The notes below the pieces were generated by a model. The model was not told the origin of the DNA, ran no database searches, and saw only the letters and a list, made by a program, of their open reading frames with translations. From CAZONU01 sp965370045 (GTDB lineage Bacteria > Planctomycetota > SZUA-567 > JAKLDR01): DNA of 64,000 nt. The stretch covers positions 5,210 through 69,209 of the forward strand of contig CBDUSI010000005.1 in the NCBI GenBank assembly GCA_965370045.1, given 5' to 3'. The first letter of the stretch is position 1; each line of letters opens with the position of its first letter. A program made the position numbers and the translations under genes. Below, piece after piece: positions 50,041-62,882 of the stretch.

Positions 50041-52701
50041 CTAGCGCCGCGCCCCCCCGCCCGCAAGGGGCCGCGGTCTGACCTTGCAGTTGGGGCAGAA
50101 CTTCCTCAAGTTCGCGCGGCGCGCCTTCCAGACCTCGATGGCACGCACCAGCGTCGCGCCGGCGTTGCCGACCTTCCCGTGGCGCTGGAGCTTCCTGCGG
50201 TCGAGGATCGCGTCGATGCCCCCGGGCGCCGGGCAGCGGCCGTCCCGCCAGAGCATGGCCGGCACGCGGCGGACCTCGCCGTCGGCGCCCACCACCCGAC
50301 CGGCGCCGCCGAACTGGTCGAGGCAGCTCCCGCCCATGGACATCTCGGCCACGTGGCCGGCGGTGCTGGAGCCGTGGCCCACGCCCAGCGAGAGGATGTA
50401 CCCGCCTCCGTGGATCAGCCGGCCGATGGGCGACTCCCGGTCCCAGATGCCCTTCTCGACGTGGTCCCGGCACCATTCCGCTGCCTTGGCGCCGATAGCC
50501 GCGGCCGGGTGGCTGGGGTGCGCGCTGCGCACCGCGTCGGGCCGCCGCCACGCCGCGTCGGGTATGGCCCCGTTCTTGGTGGGCGTGGCCAGGGGATTGT
50601 AGACCTCCGCCTCGCCGTGGTTGAACGACGGGAACATCAGCGTGCCGCGCTTGCCGACCGCCGCCAGCAGCGCCTCGACCACCGTCGCGGCGCCGCCGGC
50701 CACGTGCCCGACCAGCGACATGGCGCTGTGGACCATCACGTCCATCCCCTGCCGGACGCCCAGGCGCCTGAAGTCGCGCACCAGCCGCGCCCTGGTAATC
50801 ATCTCCCGCGGCTCGGTGATTTCGACGTAGCCCAGTTCTTCCAGCGCGTCGAAATAGCGGACCACGTTTTCGAGCGGGACATCCCTGCGGCGCTCGGCAT
50901 TCGCCAGCTCGGCGATCCCGGCGATGCTGCGCTTCCCGTCGGCCCAGTAAACCGCCCAGGAGTGAACGCCCGACCCCAAGAGACGCTCGGCGAGTTCCGG
51001 GTGGACGTTCTCCGGGGTGGGCGTCAGGAAGGCCGTTCGCCGGGGGACCCGTCGGGCCTTCCCGCGCGCGGCCGGACGCGGACGCGCCTTGACTTTCCCG
51101 GCGGCCTCGGCCAGGCGGCGCTCACAGTCGGCGAAACGCCGCAGCACCTCGCAGCGCTCACCGCCCCACAGCCAGCGCCCCAGGCGCGAGAGGTCCTCGG
51201 CGTGCCGCGCGCGAAGGAACTCGACCTCCCCCCGCTTCGGCCCGCGGCCCAGCCCGTGTATCTCGGCGAGGGCCTTCTCGGTCCGCCACTCGGCCAACTC
51301 CAGGGCCTCGGGGGTGGCCGCGTTCGCAAGGTAGTAGAGGTAGCCGGCCATGGCCCCGGCGATCGTCGCCAGCCCCCGAGGATGCAGCCGCTTGGCGGTG
51401 TCGCCGGAACTGTGATAACCCGGATACTTGCCGGTCCAGATCCATGGACAGGGGAAGCCATAGCGAGGGTCGCCGATCAGCGTGTCCTCCGTGGACATGA
51501 ACTTCTTGGCGGCAAAGCGATAGCCGGGCCGGCCGGCGCGGAGCGCGGAGCGCAGCACGGCCTCGCCGACGTCATTGGTGAAGCAGGCCGAGGACGGCAC
51601 TGTCGAGTGCCAGGATATCTCCCCGCCGCATATCTCCGGCCGCAGTCCGACCGAGTCGATGCACACCCCGGCCAGCGGCTTCTGATAGCGCCGCCTGCTG
51701 TCGAGATATCCGAAGAACCCGTAGCACTCGTAGGCCCCCACCAGGCGCACAGTCCGCCGCGGGCGGCGCAGCTTGCCCTCGGCAATCAACCCCTCGATGA
51801 GGCGCGCGGCCTCGACGCAGACCGCCAGTCCCGAGGCGTTGTCCACCGCGCCGGGCTCCGAGCTGTGGGCGATGGCCCAGACTTCGCTCTGGGGGTCGTC
51901 GCGCCCAAGGACCAGCCCGCTGGTTATCTCCTGCTCGCCGTTGTAGTAGCGGACCTCGACGTCCGCGCGAACCTTGATGCTGCCGTGCTTCCCGATCAGC
52001 TTGCGGAGCCTTGCCCCCTCCCGCCCGGAGATGGCCAGACCCACCGGGCGCGCGGCAGCCTCGCCGGCCCTGAGCGAACCCCATCCGAACTTGGCCCAGA
52101 TCACTTCCCGGGGCAAGCCCGCCACCGGCGCGTCGGTGATGATGCCCGCGGCGCCCTTCTCGAACCAGGGCTGCGGCCCGGTGGATGCGGCTCCTCCGCG
52201 ATAGGGATAGGGATAGGGCAGCAGGCGCGTGAGCACCATCTTGCCGGCGAGCGCGCGCTTGCCCAGGCGGGCAAGCTCCTCCTCCGAGTCGATCACCACC
52301 AGCTCGTAGGTGCCCCCGCCCCGCGGGGTGCTTCCGGAGAACTGCGCCACGTGGAAGGGATTGTCCCGGTAGTCGAGCAGCTTGCGGCGCACCGGGCTGA
52401 CGATGTCCACCCGGGCGCGGACGACGTCCCAGGCTTCCTGCAATATCCACCCGCCGCTGCCCACCGGGCCGCCAGTGGGAATGCTCTCGACCTCCGCGCG
52501 GGCGCCCGCGGCACGGAAGGCGCGGGCCAGAGTTCGGCTGGTCTTGCGAAAACCGTCGAAGGAGTTCCAGCGGTCGGTGCTGACTATCCGCCGGACCAGG
52601 TCGATCATCCCCCGGCCGGATGCCCGGCGGCAGAGGCGCGGCACCTCCTCGCGGCAGAACTTCCTCAACGACTCGGGTGCGCGGGGCTTGCGGGCGCTCA
52701 A
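50041..52701 (-). CDS. Fusion of an M28-type metallopeptidase and an AAC(3)-family acetyltransferase
   Basis: An 886-residue protein. Residues about 1-440 are an M28-like zinc peptidase with an inserted PA-like segment (about 165-215). Zinc ligands are preserved: His and Asp in IAHSSEPGAVDNASG near 278-288, Glu in GAYECYGFFGYL, Asp in GVCIDSVGLRP and His in KYPGYHSSGDT. A winged-helix-like segment lies near 590-630. Residues about 632-870 form an AAC(3) domain: VMVHSAMSLVGHVAGG, TLMFPSFNHGEAEVYNP, VRSAHPSHPAAAIGAKA and LSLGVGHGSSTAGHVAE. The end has CPNC. The TTG start at 52701 has GGAGGAG upstream and a TATAAT promoter. The partnership is novel to me; a natural substrate rather than antibiotic resistance is likely. 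Confidence 0.85.
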   Translation of the reverse strand: MSARKPRAPESLRKFCREEVPRLCRRASGRGMIDLVRRIVSTDRWNSFDGFRKTSRTLARAFRAAGARAEVESIPTGGPVGSGGWILQEAWDVVRARVDIVSPVRRKLLDYRDNPFHVAQFSGSTPRGGGTYELVVIDSEEELARLGKRALAGKMVLTRLLPYPYPYRGGAASTGPQPWFEKGAAGIITDAPVAGLPREVIWAKFGWGSLRAGEAAARPVGLAISGREGARLRKLIGKHGSIKVRADVEVRYYNGEQEITSGLVLGRDDPQSEVWAIAHSSEPGAVDNASGLAVCVEAARLIEGLIAEGKLRRPRRTVRLVGAYECYGFFGYLDSRRRYQKPLAGVCIDSVGLRPEICGGEISWHSTVPSSACFTNDVGEAVLRSALRAGRPGYRFAAKKFMSTEDTLIGDPRYGFPCPWIWTGKYPGYHSSGDTAKRLHPRGLATIAGAMAGYLYYLANAATPEALELAEWRTEKALAEIHGLGRGPKRGEVEFLRARHAEDLSRLGRWLWGGERCEVLRRFADCERRLAEAAGKVKARPRPAARGKARRVPRRTAFLTPTPENVHPELAERLLGSGVHSWAVYWADGKRSIAGIAELANAERRRDVPLENVVRYFDALEELGYVEITEPREMITRARLVRDFRRLGVRQGMDVMVHSAMSLVGHVAGGAATVVEALLAAVGKRGTLMFPSFNHGEAEVYNPLATPTKNGAIPDAAWRRPDAVRSAHPSHPAAAIGAKAAEWCRDHVEKGIWDRESPIGRLIHGGGYILSLGVGHGSSTAGHVAEMSMGGSCLDQFGGAGRVVGADGEVRRVPAMLWRDGRCPAPGGIDAILDRRKLQRHGKVGNAGATLVRAIEVWKARRANLRKFCPNCKVRPRPLAGGGARR

Positions 52702-52747
52702 TGCTGTTCTCCTCCCCAGGTGCACCACTGCAGGACCGGGCTCCGCG

Positions 52748-52777
52748 ATTATAGCCGATGCTCGCACGCAGTGGCAA
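52748..52777 (-). promoter_or_regulatory. Promoter of the M28-AAC(3) gene
   Basis: Minus strand: TTGCCA (52777-52772), 18 nt, TATAAT (52753-52748). It lies about 40 bases upstream of the TTG start at 52701. Confidence 0.65.
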
Positions 52778-52926
52778 CTCCGGGCACCCCCAAGGTAATA
52801 CACCCGACTGAGAGAAGCCTTCGTGTTTTCAGCCTATCCCCTTGAGAGGACCTATCTCAGGGGCGCGTAATAGACTGACTACCAGGCACATACGCCGCAC
52901 GAGGGGCCCGCTCCGGGTGTCGCAAC

Positions 52927-52957
52927 TTGCTGCCCCCCCGGGCCCGGCGGCTATTAC
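52927..52957 (+). promoter_or_regulatory. Promoter of the csoR-cus operon
   Basis: TTGCTG (52927-52932), a 19 nt GC-rich spacer, TATTAC (52952-52957). The predicted start is near 52964, just before the CsoR operator at 52975-52989. Confidence 0.45.
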
Positions 52958-52974
52958 TTCCGGAGGGAAGGGAA

Positions 52975-52989
52975 TACCCCTCCCCGGTA
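52975..52989 (+). promoter_or_regulatory. Putative CsoR operator
   Basis: TACC, 7 nt, GGTA, an inverted repeat with C-rich centre, starts about 10 bases after the predicted transcript start. The layout matches known CsoR operators (TACC-N7-GGTA with a GC-rich centre). It is the first element before csoR. Confidence 0.65.
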
Positions 52990-53047
52990 CCAGGTTGCAG
53001 AGGTGAACAAGGGAGATGGGTGAAGTCAGAAGCAGGAGAGCCGGACA

Positions 53048-53335
53048 ATGATTACAGCAGAGATCACCACCAACACCCACAAGCGTCTCGACAAGATTGC
53101 GGGGCAGGTGCGTGGCGTCCGCAAGATGATCGATGAGGGGCGCTACTGCATAGACATACTCAACCAGATCGAGGCGGTGCGCTCGGCCCTCGGCGCGGTG
53201 AACAAGATCATACTCAGGAATCACATAGAAACCTGCGTGGCCAGCGCCCTGCGGAGCAAGGGGCGGAGTGATCGCAAGCAGAAGATCGATGAGCTCATGA
53301 ACGTCTACGGGCGGCTCTCCGGAGGCCGGCTGTGA
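53048..53335 (+). CDS. csoR: CsoR-type copper-sensing repressor
   Basis: A 95-residue all-helical repressor of the CsoR/RcnR family. The Cu(I) ligand set is Cys34, His59 and Cys63 (GRYCIDILNQI, ILRNHIETC), with the spacing of CsoR (25 and 4 residues), which separates it from RcnR. Helix 1 starts THKRLDKIAGQVRGVRKMID, a family signature with DNA-contacting basic residues. The apo-protein represses, and copper releases it from DNA. It leads the cus operon: its stop overlaps the possible GTG start of the outer-membrane gene. An AGGAGAG lies 8 bases before the ATG. Confidence 0.95.
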   Translation: MITAEITTNTHKRLDKIAGQVRGVRKMIDEGRYCIDILNQIEAVRSALGAVNKIILRNHIETCVASALRSKGRSDRKQKIDELMNVYGRLSGGRL

Positions 53336-53352
53336 AGCGCCGGGAGATGATT

Positions 53353-54780
53353 ATGAAACGTTCGCTCTTCGCCCTGAGCCTGCTGGCCGCCGCGGCCGCG
53401 GGATGCGCGCCCCGGGAAAGCGGACCCGGCTCCGCCCCCCGCGACGTCCCGGCCGCTCCGCGCTCGCGCATAGTCGGCTTCCAGATCGACGAGCCGCCGG
53501 ACCTCAAGCTAAGTGACAGATCGAGCCTCAACGAGTATCTGGCCTATGCCGCGCTGCGCAACCCCGGACTGAAAGCCGCCTTCTACCGCTGGCAGGCGGC
53601 GCTGGCGCGCGGAACGCAAGCCCGGAGCCTTCCTGATCCACAAGTCAGGTTCGGCTACTTCATCCGCCAGGTTGAAACCCGTGTCGGGGCCCAGCGCAGC
53701 AAGCTGGGCGTCTCGCAGATGATCCCCTGGCCCGGCAAGCTGGTGCTCGCCGGACAGGTCGCGGAGAAGGCCGCCGCCGCGGCCCGCCAGCGATACGAAG
53801 CCGCCAAGCTGCGACTCTTCTATAGAGTGAAGAACGCCTATTACGAGTACTACTATCTGGCGAAGGCCATTGAGGTTACCAAGGCAAACGTTGATCTCGT
53901 CAAGTATCTCGAACAGGTCGCACGCACCAAGTACAAGGCCGGCGCCGCCAAGCACCCGGACGTCATCAGGGCGCAGGTGGAGCTCGGCAAGCTCGAGGAC
54001 CGCTGGAAGTCCCTCCGTGACCTGCGTTCTCCGCTGGTGGCCCAGCTTAATGCGGCGCTGGATCGCCCGGCGGAAGCTGAGCTCCCCTGGCCCAAAGCGC
54101 CGCCGCCCAGGGCACGATTGAATGCCAGGGACGCTCAGGTCCTTGCCGAGGTGAAGACCGCCAACCCCGAACTCGCCGCCCTGGACGCCGAAATCGAGCG
54201 GGCCGGCAAGGCCGTCAGGCTCGCCCGGCAGAGCTACTTCCCCAACTTCATGGTCGGCGTGGACTACGTCTTCACCGATGACCCCGATGGCCCCATGCCG
54301 ACCGAGGACCGCGGCAAGGACCCGGTGATGGTCGGCGTGGGCATAACCCTGCCCCTCTGGCTGGGCAAGAAGCGGGCGGCGGTGCGCGAAGCACGGGCGC
54401 GGTTGCTGGCCACGGGGTTCTCGCGGCGAAACCGCGAGAACGTGCTGCTGGCCCGCGTCAAGAGAGTGCTCTTCGGGGTGCGAGACGCCGAGCGCAAGAT
54501 AGATCTTTACGCAGAGGTGCTGATCCCCAAGGCCAAGCAGGCCCTGGGCGCCACGGAGACGGCTTTCAAGGCCGGCAAAGTCGATTTTCTCAACCTGATT
54601 GACGCGCAGCGCGTCCTGCTCGAATTCCAGCTCTCTCACGAACGCGCGCTGAGCCGCCACGCCCAGCGGGTCGGAGAGCTGGAGATGCTGGTCGGCAAGG
54701 CCGTGCCGCTGAAAAGGCTCCCGGGACCGTCCCGGAAGGCTGAGAAGGCGGACACCGATGTGAAGAAGGAAACCAAGTGA
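53353..54780 (+). CDS. cusC: TolC-family outer-membrane lipoprotein of the Cus system
   Basis: A 475-residue outer-membrane efflux protein. The signal MKRSLFALSLLAAAAAGC carries a lipobox. The helical barrel repeats start with SLNEYLAYAALRNPGLKAAF, followed by QARSLPDPQVRFGYF and MIPWPGKLVLAGQVAEKAAA, then the second repeat NPELAALDAEIERAGKAVRL and NLIDAQRVLLEFQLSHERAL. It forms the exit duct for the CusBA pump. The GTG at 53332 (with GGAGG 7 bases before, overlapping the csoR stop) and the ATGs at 53347 and 53353 are all possible starts. I use 53353 because it gives a standard signal length. Confidence 0.92.
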   Translation: MKRSLFALSLLAAAAAGCAPRESGPGSAPRDVPAAPRSRIVGFQIDEPPDLKLSDRSSLNEYLAYAALRNPGLKAAFYRWQAALARGTQARSLPDPQVRFGYFIRQVETRVGAQRSKLGVSQMIPWPGKLVLAGQVAEKAAAAARQRYEAAKLRLFYRVKNAYYEYYYLAKAIEVTKANVDLVKYLEQVARTKYKAGAAKHPDVIRAQVELGKLEDRWKSLRDLRSPLVAQLNAALDRPAEAELPWPKAPPPRARLNARDAQVLAEVKTANPELAALDAEIERAGKAVRLARQSYFPNFMVGVDYVFTDDPDGPMPTEDRGKDPVMVGVGITLPLWLGKKRAAVREARARLLATGFSRRNRENVLLARVKRVLFGVRDAERKIDLYAEVLIPKAKQALGATETAFKAGKVDFLNLIDAQRVLLEFQLSHERALSRHAQRVGELEMLVGKAVPLKRLPGPSRKAEKADTDVKKETK

Positions 54781-54794
54781 CGGGGAGAACGATC

Positions 54795-55133
54795 ATGAAG
54801 AAAGCAATCAGTTCAGCACTCGCCGCGGCTGCGGTCGCGCTCCTGCTGGCCGGCTGCGGCGGTGATGAGGACAAGAAGACCGGGAAGAAGGACAAGGACA
54901 CGGCGGCCAAGGTCGACCTCAGCAAGATCGCCCAGAAGACCTGCCCGGTGATGAAGGGCGGGAAGCTCGACGCCAAGCTGTTCGCGGACCACAAGGGCCG
55001 CCGTGTCTATTTTTGCTGCGAGGGCTGCATCGGCGAGTTCAAGAAGGACCCCGAGAAGTACATCAAGATCGTGGACGAGGAGATCGCCAAGGACAAGGCC
55101 GGCGGGGACGACCACGCGGGACACAAGCACTAG
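54795..55133 (+). CDS. Lipoprotein with YHS-type metal-binding domain
   Basis: A 112-residue lipoprotein (signal MKKAISSALAAAAVALLLAGC). After a Lys-rich linker comes a YHS/TRASH-like zinc or copper site: KTCPVMKGGKLDAKLF and RRVYFCCEGCIGEFKKD with the Cys spacing CP..M....CCEGC. The end is His-rich (GGDDHAGHKH). It may buffer copper or pass it to the pump. The ATG at 54795 has GGGGAG upstream; a GTG at 54777 overlapping the previous stop is an alternative. It lies between cusC and cusB. Confidence 0.85.
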   Translation: MKKAISSALAAAAVALLLAGCGGDEDKKTGKKDKDTAAKVDLSKIAQKTCPVMKGGKLDAKLFADHKGRRVYFCCEGCIGEFKKDPEKYIKIVDEEIAKDKAGGDDHAGHKH

Positions 55134-55161
55134 CAGGCCGTTGGTTGAGGAGGGTGAGGCT

Positions 55162-57181
55162 ATGAACGCGGAGAACGAAGTCCAAGAGAACGGAGAAGCC
55201 AGGTTTCCGGTAGCGTGGCTCGTGATCGGAATCGCCGGCGTGGTGCTTCTCGCCCTCCTCACCCTCGGAGTCGGATATGCCATTGGTCGCGCCAGGGGCA
55301 AGACGAGTGCCGGGCAAGCGGCCGCCGCGAAGAGAAAGGTCAAGCACTGGACCTGCTCCATGCACCCGCAGATAGAAAGACCCGGGCCCGGTCAGTGTCC
55401 TCTCTGCGGAATGGACCTGATTCCCGTCTATGCGGGCGGGGACGAAGACGAGGGCGAGCGGACCCTCTCGATGTCCGAAGCGTCCAGGAAGCTCGCGGAG
55501 ATTCAATGGACCTCCGTGGAACGCAAGTTCGTCGAAGCCGAGATCAACCTGGTCGGCAAGGTGGACTACGACGAGACCCGGGTCAAGCATATCACTGCCT
55601 GGTTTCCCGGCCGCCTGGACAAGCTTTACGTGGACTATACCGGCATCCCGGTGAAGAAGGGCGACCACCTGGTCTCCGTCTACAGCCCGCAACTGCTGGC
55701 CGCACAGGAAGAACTCTTGCAGGCCAAGCGTGCCTACAGTGATGCCCGGAAGAGCAAGTCCGAGTTCATGCTGCGCTCCTCAAAGGCCACGCTGGAGGCC
55801 ACCCGGGAGAAGCTGCGCCTGTGGGGCCTGTCGGAGGAGCAGGTCGCGAGCATCGAGAAATCCGGACGGACGCGCGACCACATGACCGTCTACTCCCCGA
55901 TGGCGGGCATAGTCATCAAGAAGCATCTCAACCAGGGAGCCTATGTCAAGACTGGCGCCCGCATCTACACCATAGTGGACCTCTCCCGCGTATGGATCAA
56001 CCTGGACGCCTACGAGTCCGACCTGCAGTGGATCAGATACGGCCAGGACGTGGAGTTCAGGGTCGAGTCCTACCCCGGCGAAACGTTTCGCGGCATGATT
56101 ACCTTCATCCATCCGGTGCTGAACGCCAGGACGCGCACGGTCAAGTTGCGCGTGGTGGCTGATAACTCCAAGGGCAAGCTCAAGCCCGGCATGTTCGTGC
56201 ACGCGCGGGTGAAGCCCAGGGTGGCCGCCGGCGGCAAGGTCATGGACCCGCGCCTGGCCGGCAAGTGGATATGCCCGATGCATCCCGAGGTGATCAAGGA
56301 AAAGCCCGGCAAGTGCGACGTCTGCGGGATGCCCCTGGTGAAGACCGAGCAGCTTGGCTACGTGGCAGCGAAGAAGACCAACGCGCCGCTGGTCATCCCC
56401 GCGAGCGCGCCGCTGTTGACCGGCAAGCGCGCCGTGGTCTACGTGAAGGTGCCAGGTGCCAAGCGCCCGACATTCGAGGGCCGGGAAGTGCTCCTGGGAC
56501 CCCGCGCGGGCAACTACTACATCGTGCGCAAGGGCCTCGAAGAGAACGAAGAGGTAGTAACCAAGGGCGCCTTCAAGATCGACAGCGCACTGCAGATCGA
56601 AGCCAAGCCCAGCATGATGAGCCCGCCGGCCGGCGCTGCGAGCCCCGAGAAGAAAGGCCCCAAGGACCCCGCCGACGTCAAGGCGTTGGGGGCCCCGGCG
56701 GAGTTCCGCGCGCAGCTTTCGAAGGTGGTCGCGGCCTACCTGGAACTCCAGAAGGCCCTGGCGGGCGATGACCCCAAGCTTGCCGCGAAAGCCGCCGCTT
56801 CTCTGGAGAAGAAACTCACGACCGTGGACATGAAGCTTCTGAAGGGCAAGGCGCACATGGCCTGGATGAAGGACGCGAAGGCCCTGGCGGATACCGCCGG
56901 CAAGGTCGCGAAAAGCGGCAAGCTGAAGGAACAGCGGGAAAGTTTCGCCCTTCTCTCCGAGGGGCTGGCCGCGGCGGTGCGCCGTTTCGGGCTCCCCCCG
57001 GAAGATTCGCTCTTCCTGCTCAAGTGCCCCATGGCCTTCAATAACCGCGGCGCCTGGTGGCTTCAGGACGTGGAGGAAGTCCGAAATCCTTACTTCGGAG
57101 CGGCCATGCTCAAGTGTGGCGAAGTAGTGGCGCCCCTGCGGAAGCCGGGCGGGAAGAAGGCCAAAACGAAGGGGCCTCACC

Positions 57182-57192
<11 letters not shown>
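55162..57192 (+). CDS. cusB: Cus-type RND periplasmic adaptor with two heavy-metal binding domains and DUF3347
   Basis: A 676-residue adaptor, well above the usual 400. A membrane anchor lies at 18-40. Heavy-metal-binding domain 1 is at about 62-88 (WTCSMHPQIERPGPGQCPLC and GMDLIP). The barrel-sandwich and hairpin core covers about 110-350 (KLYVDYTGIPVKKGDHLVSV, TVYSPMAGIVIKKHLNQGAY). A second metal-binding domain interrupts at about 368-395 (WICPMHPEVIKEKPGKCDVC and GMPL). The C-terminal 150 residues are DUF3347-like, with LLKCPMAFNNRGAWWLQD, and end in HHGH. It should load Cu(I)/Ag(I) into CusA. The ATG at 55162 has GAGGCT upstream. Confidence 0.93.
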
Positions 57193-61396
<4,204 letters not shown>

Positions 61397-61407
61397 CGGC
61401 CGGGGCG

Positions 61408-61436
61408 CTTGATTGTCCGACTGCGGCGAGCTATGC
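61408..61436 (+). promoter_or_regulatory. Promoter of the SGNH hydrolase gene
   Basis: TTGATT (61408-61413), 17 nt, TATGCT (61431-61436), starting 12 bases after the cusA stop. The predicted start is near 61443, with AGGGAG before the ATG at 61461. Confidence 0.5.
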
Positions 61437-61460
61437 TCCCGTTTCCTGAAGGGAGCCCCC

Positions 61461-62048
61461 ATGAGCGACCTGCCCCTGGTGTTCATCATCGGCGACTCCA
61501 TTTCGATGGGCTATACGCCGCACGTCGAGAAGCAGCTCGCCGGCCGTGCGCGCGTCGCCCGCCATGAGGGCAACGGCGGAGACACGCACAACGTCCTCTC
61601 CAACCTGGGCCTCTGGCTGGACGCCCTGGGCGGGAAGCCCGACCTGATTCACGCCAACGCCGGTCTTCACGATCTGCGCTTCTGGACGGAGAAGGGCGAA
61701 TACCAGGTCCCGCTGGCCAGCTACGCGAAGAACGTGCGCCTCCTGGCCGGAAAGCTCAAGGAGACCGGCGCGCAGGTCGTATGGGCGACGACCACCCCGG
61801 TCACCGACGGGGCCCCGAACATGAGCGCGGAGTTTCCCCGCAAGAACGCCGACGTCGAGGCTTACAATGCGACCGCCCTGGAAGCCGTTCGGGAAGCGGG
61901 TCTGGCCGTCGACGACCTTCACTTGTTCGTGAAGGAGAGCGGCCCGGAAGGCATGATCACCCCGGACGGGGTGCACTTCACTGAGCCCGGCTACGCCGCG
62001 CTGGGCGCCCGCGTCGCCCGGGTCATCGTTGACACGCTCGACGGATAG
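61461..62048 (+). CDS. SGNH/GDSL hydrolase
   Basis: A 195-residue esterase/lipase-like protein. The four blocks are VFIIGDSISMG (catalytic Ser), HEGNGGDTHNV (block II), HANAGLHDLRFW (block III Asn), and TPDGVHFTEPGYAALG (Asp and His). No signal peptide is present, so it acts in the cytoplasm. The ATG at 61461 has AGGGAG upstream. Substrate unknown; candidates are acetylated sugars or other acyl esters. Confidence 0.9.
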   Translation: MSDLPLVFIIGDSISMGYTPHVEKQLAGRARVARHEGNGGDTHNVLSNLGLWLDALGGKPDLIHANAGLHDLRFWTEKGEYQVPLASYAKNVRLLAGKLKETGAQVVWATTTPVTDGAPNMSAEFPRKNADVEAYNATALEAVREAGLAVDDLHLFVKESGPEGMITPDGVHFTEPGYAALGARVARVIVDTLDG

Positions 62049-62056
62049 CCTAGAAT
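62029..62056 (+). promoter_or_regulatory. Promoter of the lsrF-dehydrogenase pair
   Basis: TTGACA (62029-62034), 16 nt, TAGAAT (62051-62056), overlapping the last codons of the SGNH gene. The -35 box is perfect. Confidence 0.6.
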
Positions 62057-62096
62057 CTCCTGCCGCCGTAGACCCGTCTTGAAAGGGAGAACGCAC

Positions 62097-62882
62097 ATGG
62101 ATTGGGGAATGCAGAACCGCCTCTCGCGAATCATCCAGCCGAAGAGCGGGCGCGTCGTCATGTTCGCCGTGGACCACGGCTACTTCCTGGGCCCGACCAC
62201 CGGCCTGGAGGACTTCAACGCCACGGTCGACCCGCTGCTGCCGTTTGCCGACTGCCTGATGCTCACCCGCGGGATGCTGCGCACCTGCGTGAAACCGGCC
62301 GGCGCCCCGCCGATCATGCTGCGCATGTCCGGCGGCAACAGCATCCTCGGTGAACTCTCCGAGGAGGGGCTCACCTGCGCCGTCGAAGACGCCGTTCGCC
62401 TGGGCGCCTCGGGCATAACCCTCTCCATCTACGTGGGCGGGCAGGGCCAGCGCGAGACGCTGCTCAACCTCGGCAAGCTCATCGACGAGGGCCAGCGCTA
62501 CGGGCTGCCGGTCATGGCCGTGACCGCCGTCGGCAAGGAGATGGTCCGCGACGTGCGCTACCTGGGCCTTTGCTGCCGCATCGCCGCGGAGATCGGCTGC
62601 CAGATAGTCAAGACCTACTACTGCGAGGACTTCGCCAAGCTGGTCAAGTCCACGCCGGTGCCGGTGGTCATCGCCGGCGGCAAGAAGATACCCGAGCCCG
62701 AAGCCCTCCAACTGGCCGCCAACGCCATCCGCGACGGCGCCGCCGGCGTGGACATGGGCCGCAACATCTTCCAGGCCGAGCATCCCGTGGCCATGATCCA
62801 GGCGGTGCGCGCCGTGGTCCACGAGGGCGTTTCTCCCCAGCAGGCCCTGGAGCTCTACCGGGACCTCAAGGCCCGCAAGTAA
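62097..62882 (+). CDS. lsrF: LsrF-like class I aldolase/thiolase
   Basis: A 261-residue DhnA/LsrF barrel. Closest to LsrF, the 3-hydroxy-5-phosphonooxypentane-2,4-dione thiolase of autoinducer-2 breakdown: MDWGMQNRLSRIIQPKSG, FAVDHGYFLGPTTGLEDFN, the catalytic-Lys stretch GCQIVKTYYCEDF, VPVVIAGGKKIPEPEALQL and AAGVDMGRNIFQAEHPVAMI. No other lsr genes are present, so an aldolase for another phosphosugar is possible. The ATG at 62097 has AGGGAGA upstream, better than the TTG at 62079. It is immediately followed by an alcohol dehydrogenase gene with no gap. Confidence 0.88.
   Translation: MDWGMQNRLSRIIQPKSGRVVMFAVDHGYFLGPTTGLEDFNATVDPLLPFADCLMLTRGMLRTCVKPAGAPPIMLRMSGGNSILGELSEEGLTCAVEDAVRLGASGITLSIYVGGQGQRETLLNLGKLIDEGQRYGLPVMAVTAVGKEMVRDVRYLGLCCRIAAEIGCQIVKTYYCEDFAKLVKSTPVPVVIAGGKKIPEPEALQLAANAIRDGAAGVDMGRNIFQAEHPVAMIQAVRAVVHEGVSPQQALELYRDLKARK

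Noticed and set aside
50041..50810. Aminoglycoside resistance gene
   Set aside because: The AAC(3) domain belongs to a wide family and is fused to a peptidase in a non-mobile context. Nothing shows an antibiotic substrate.
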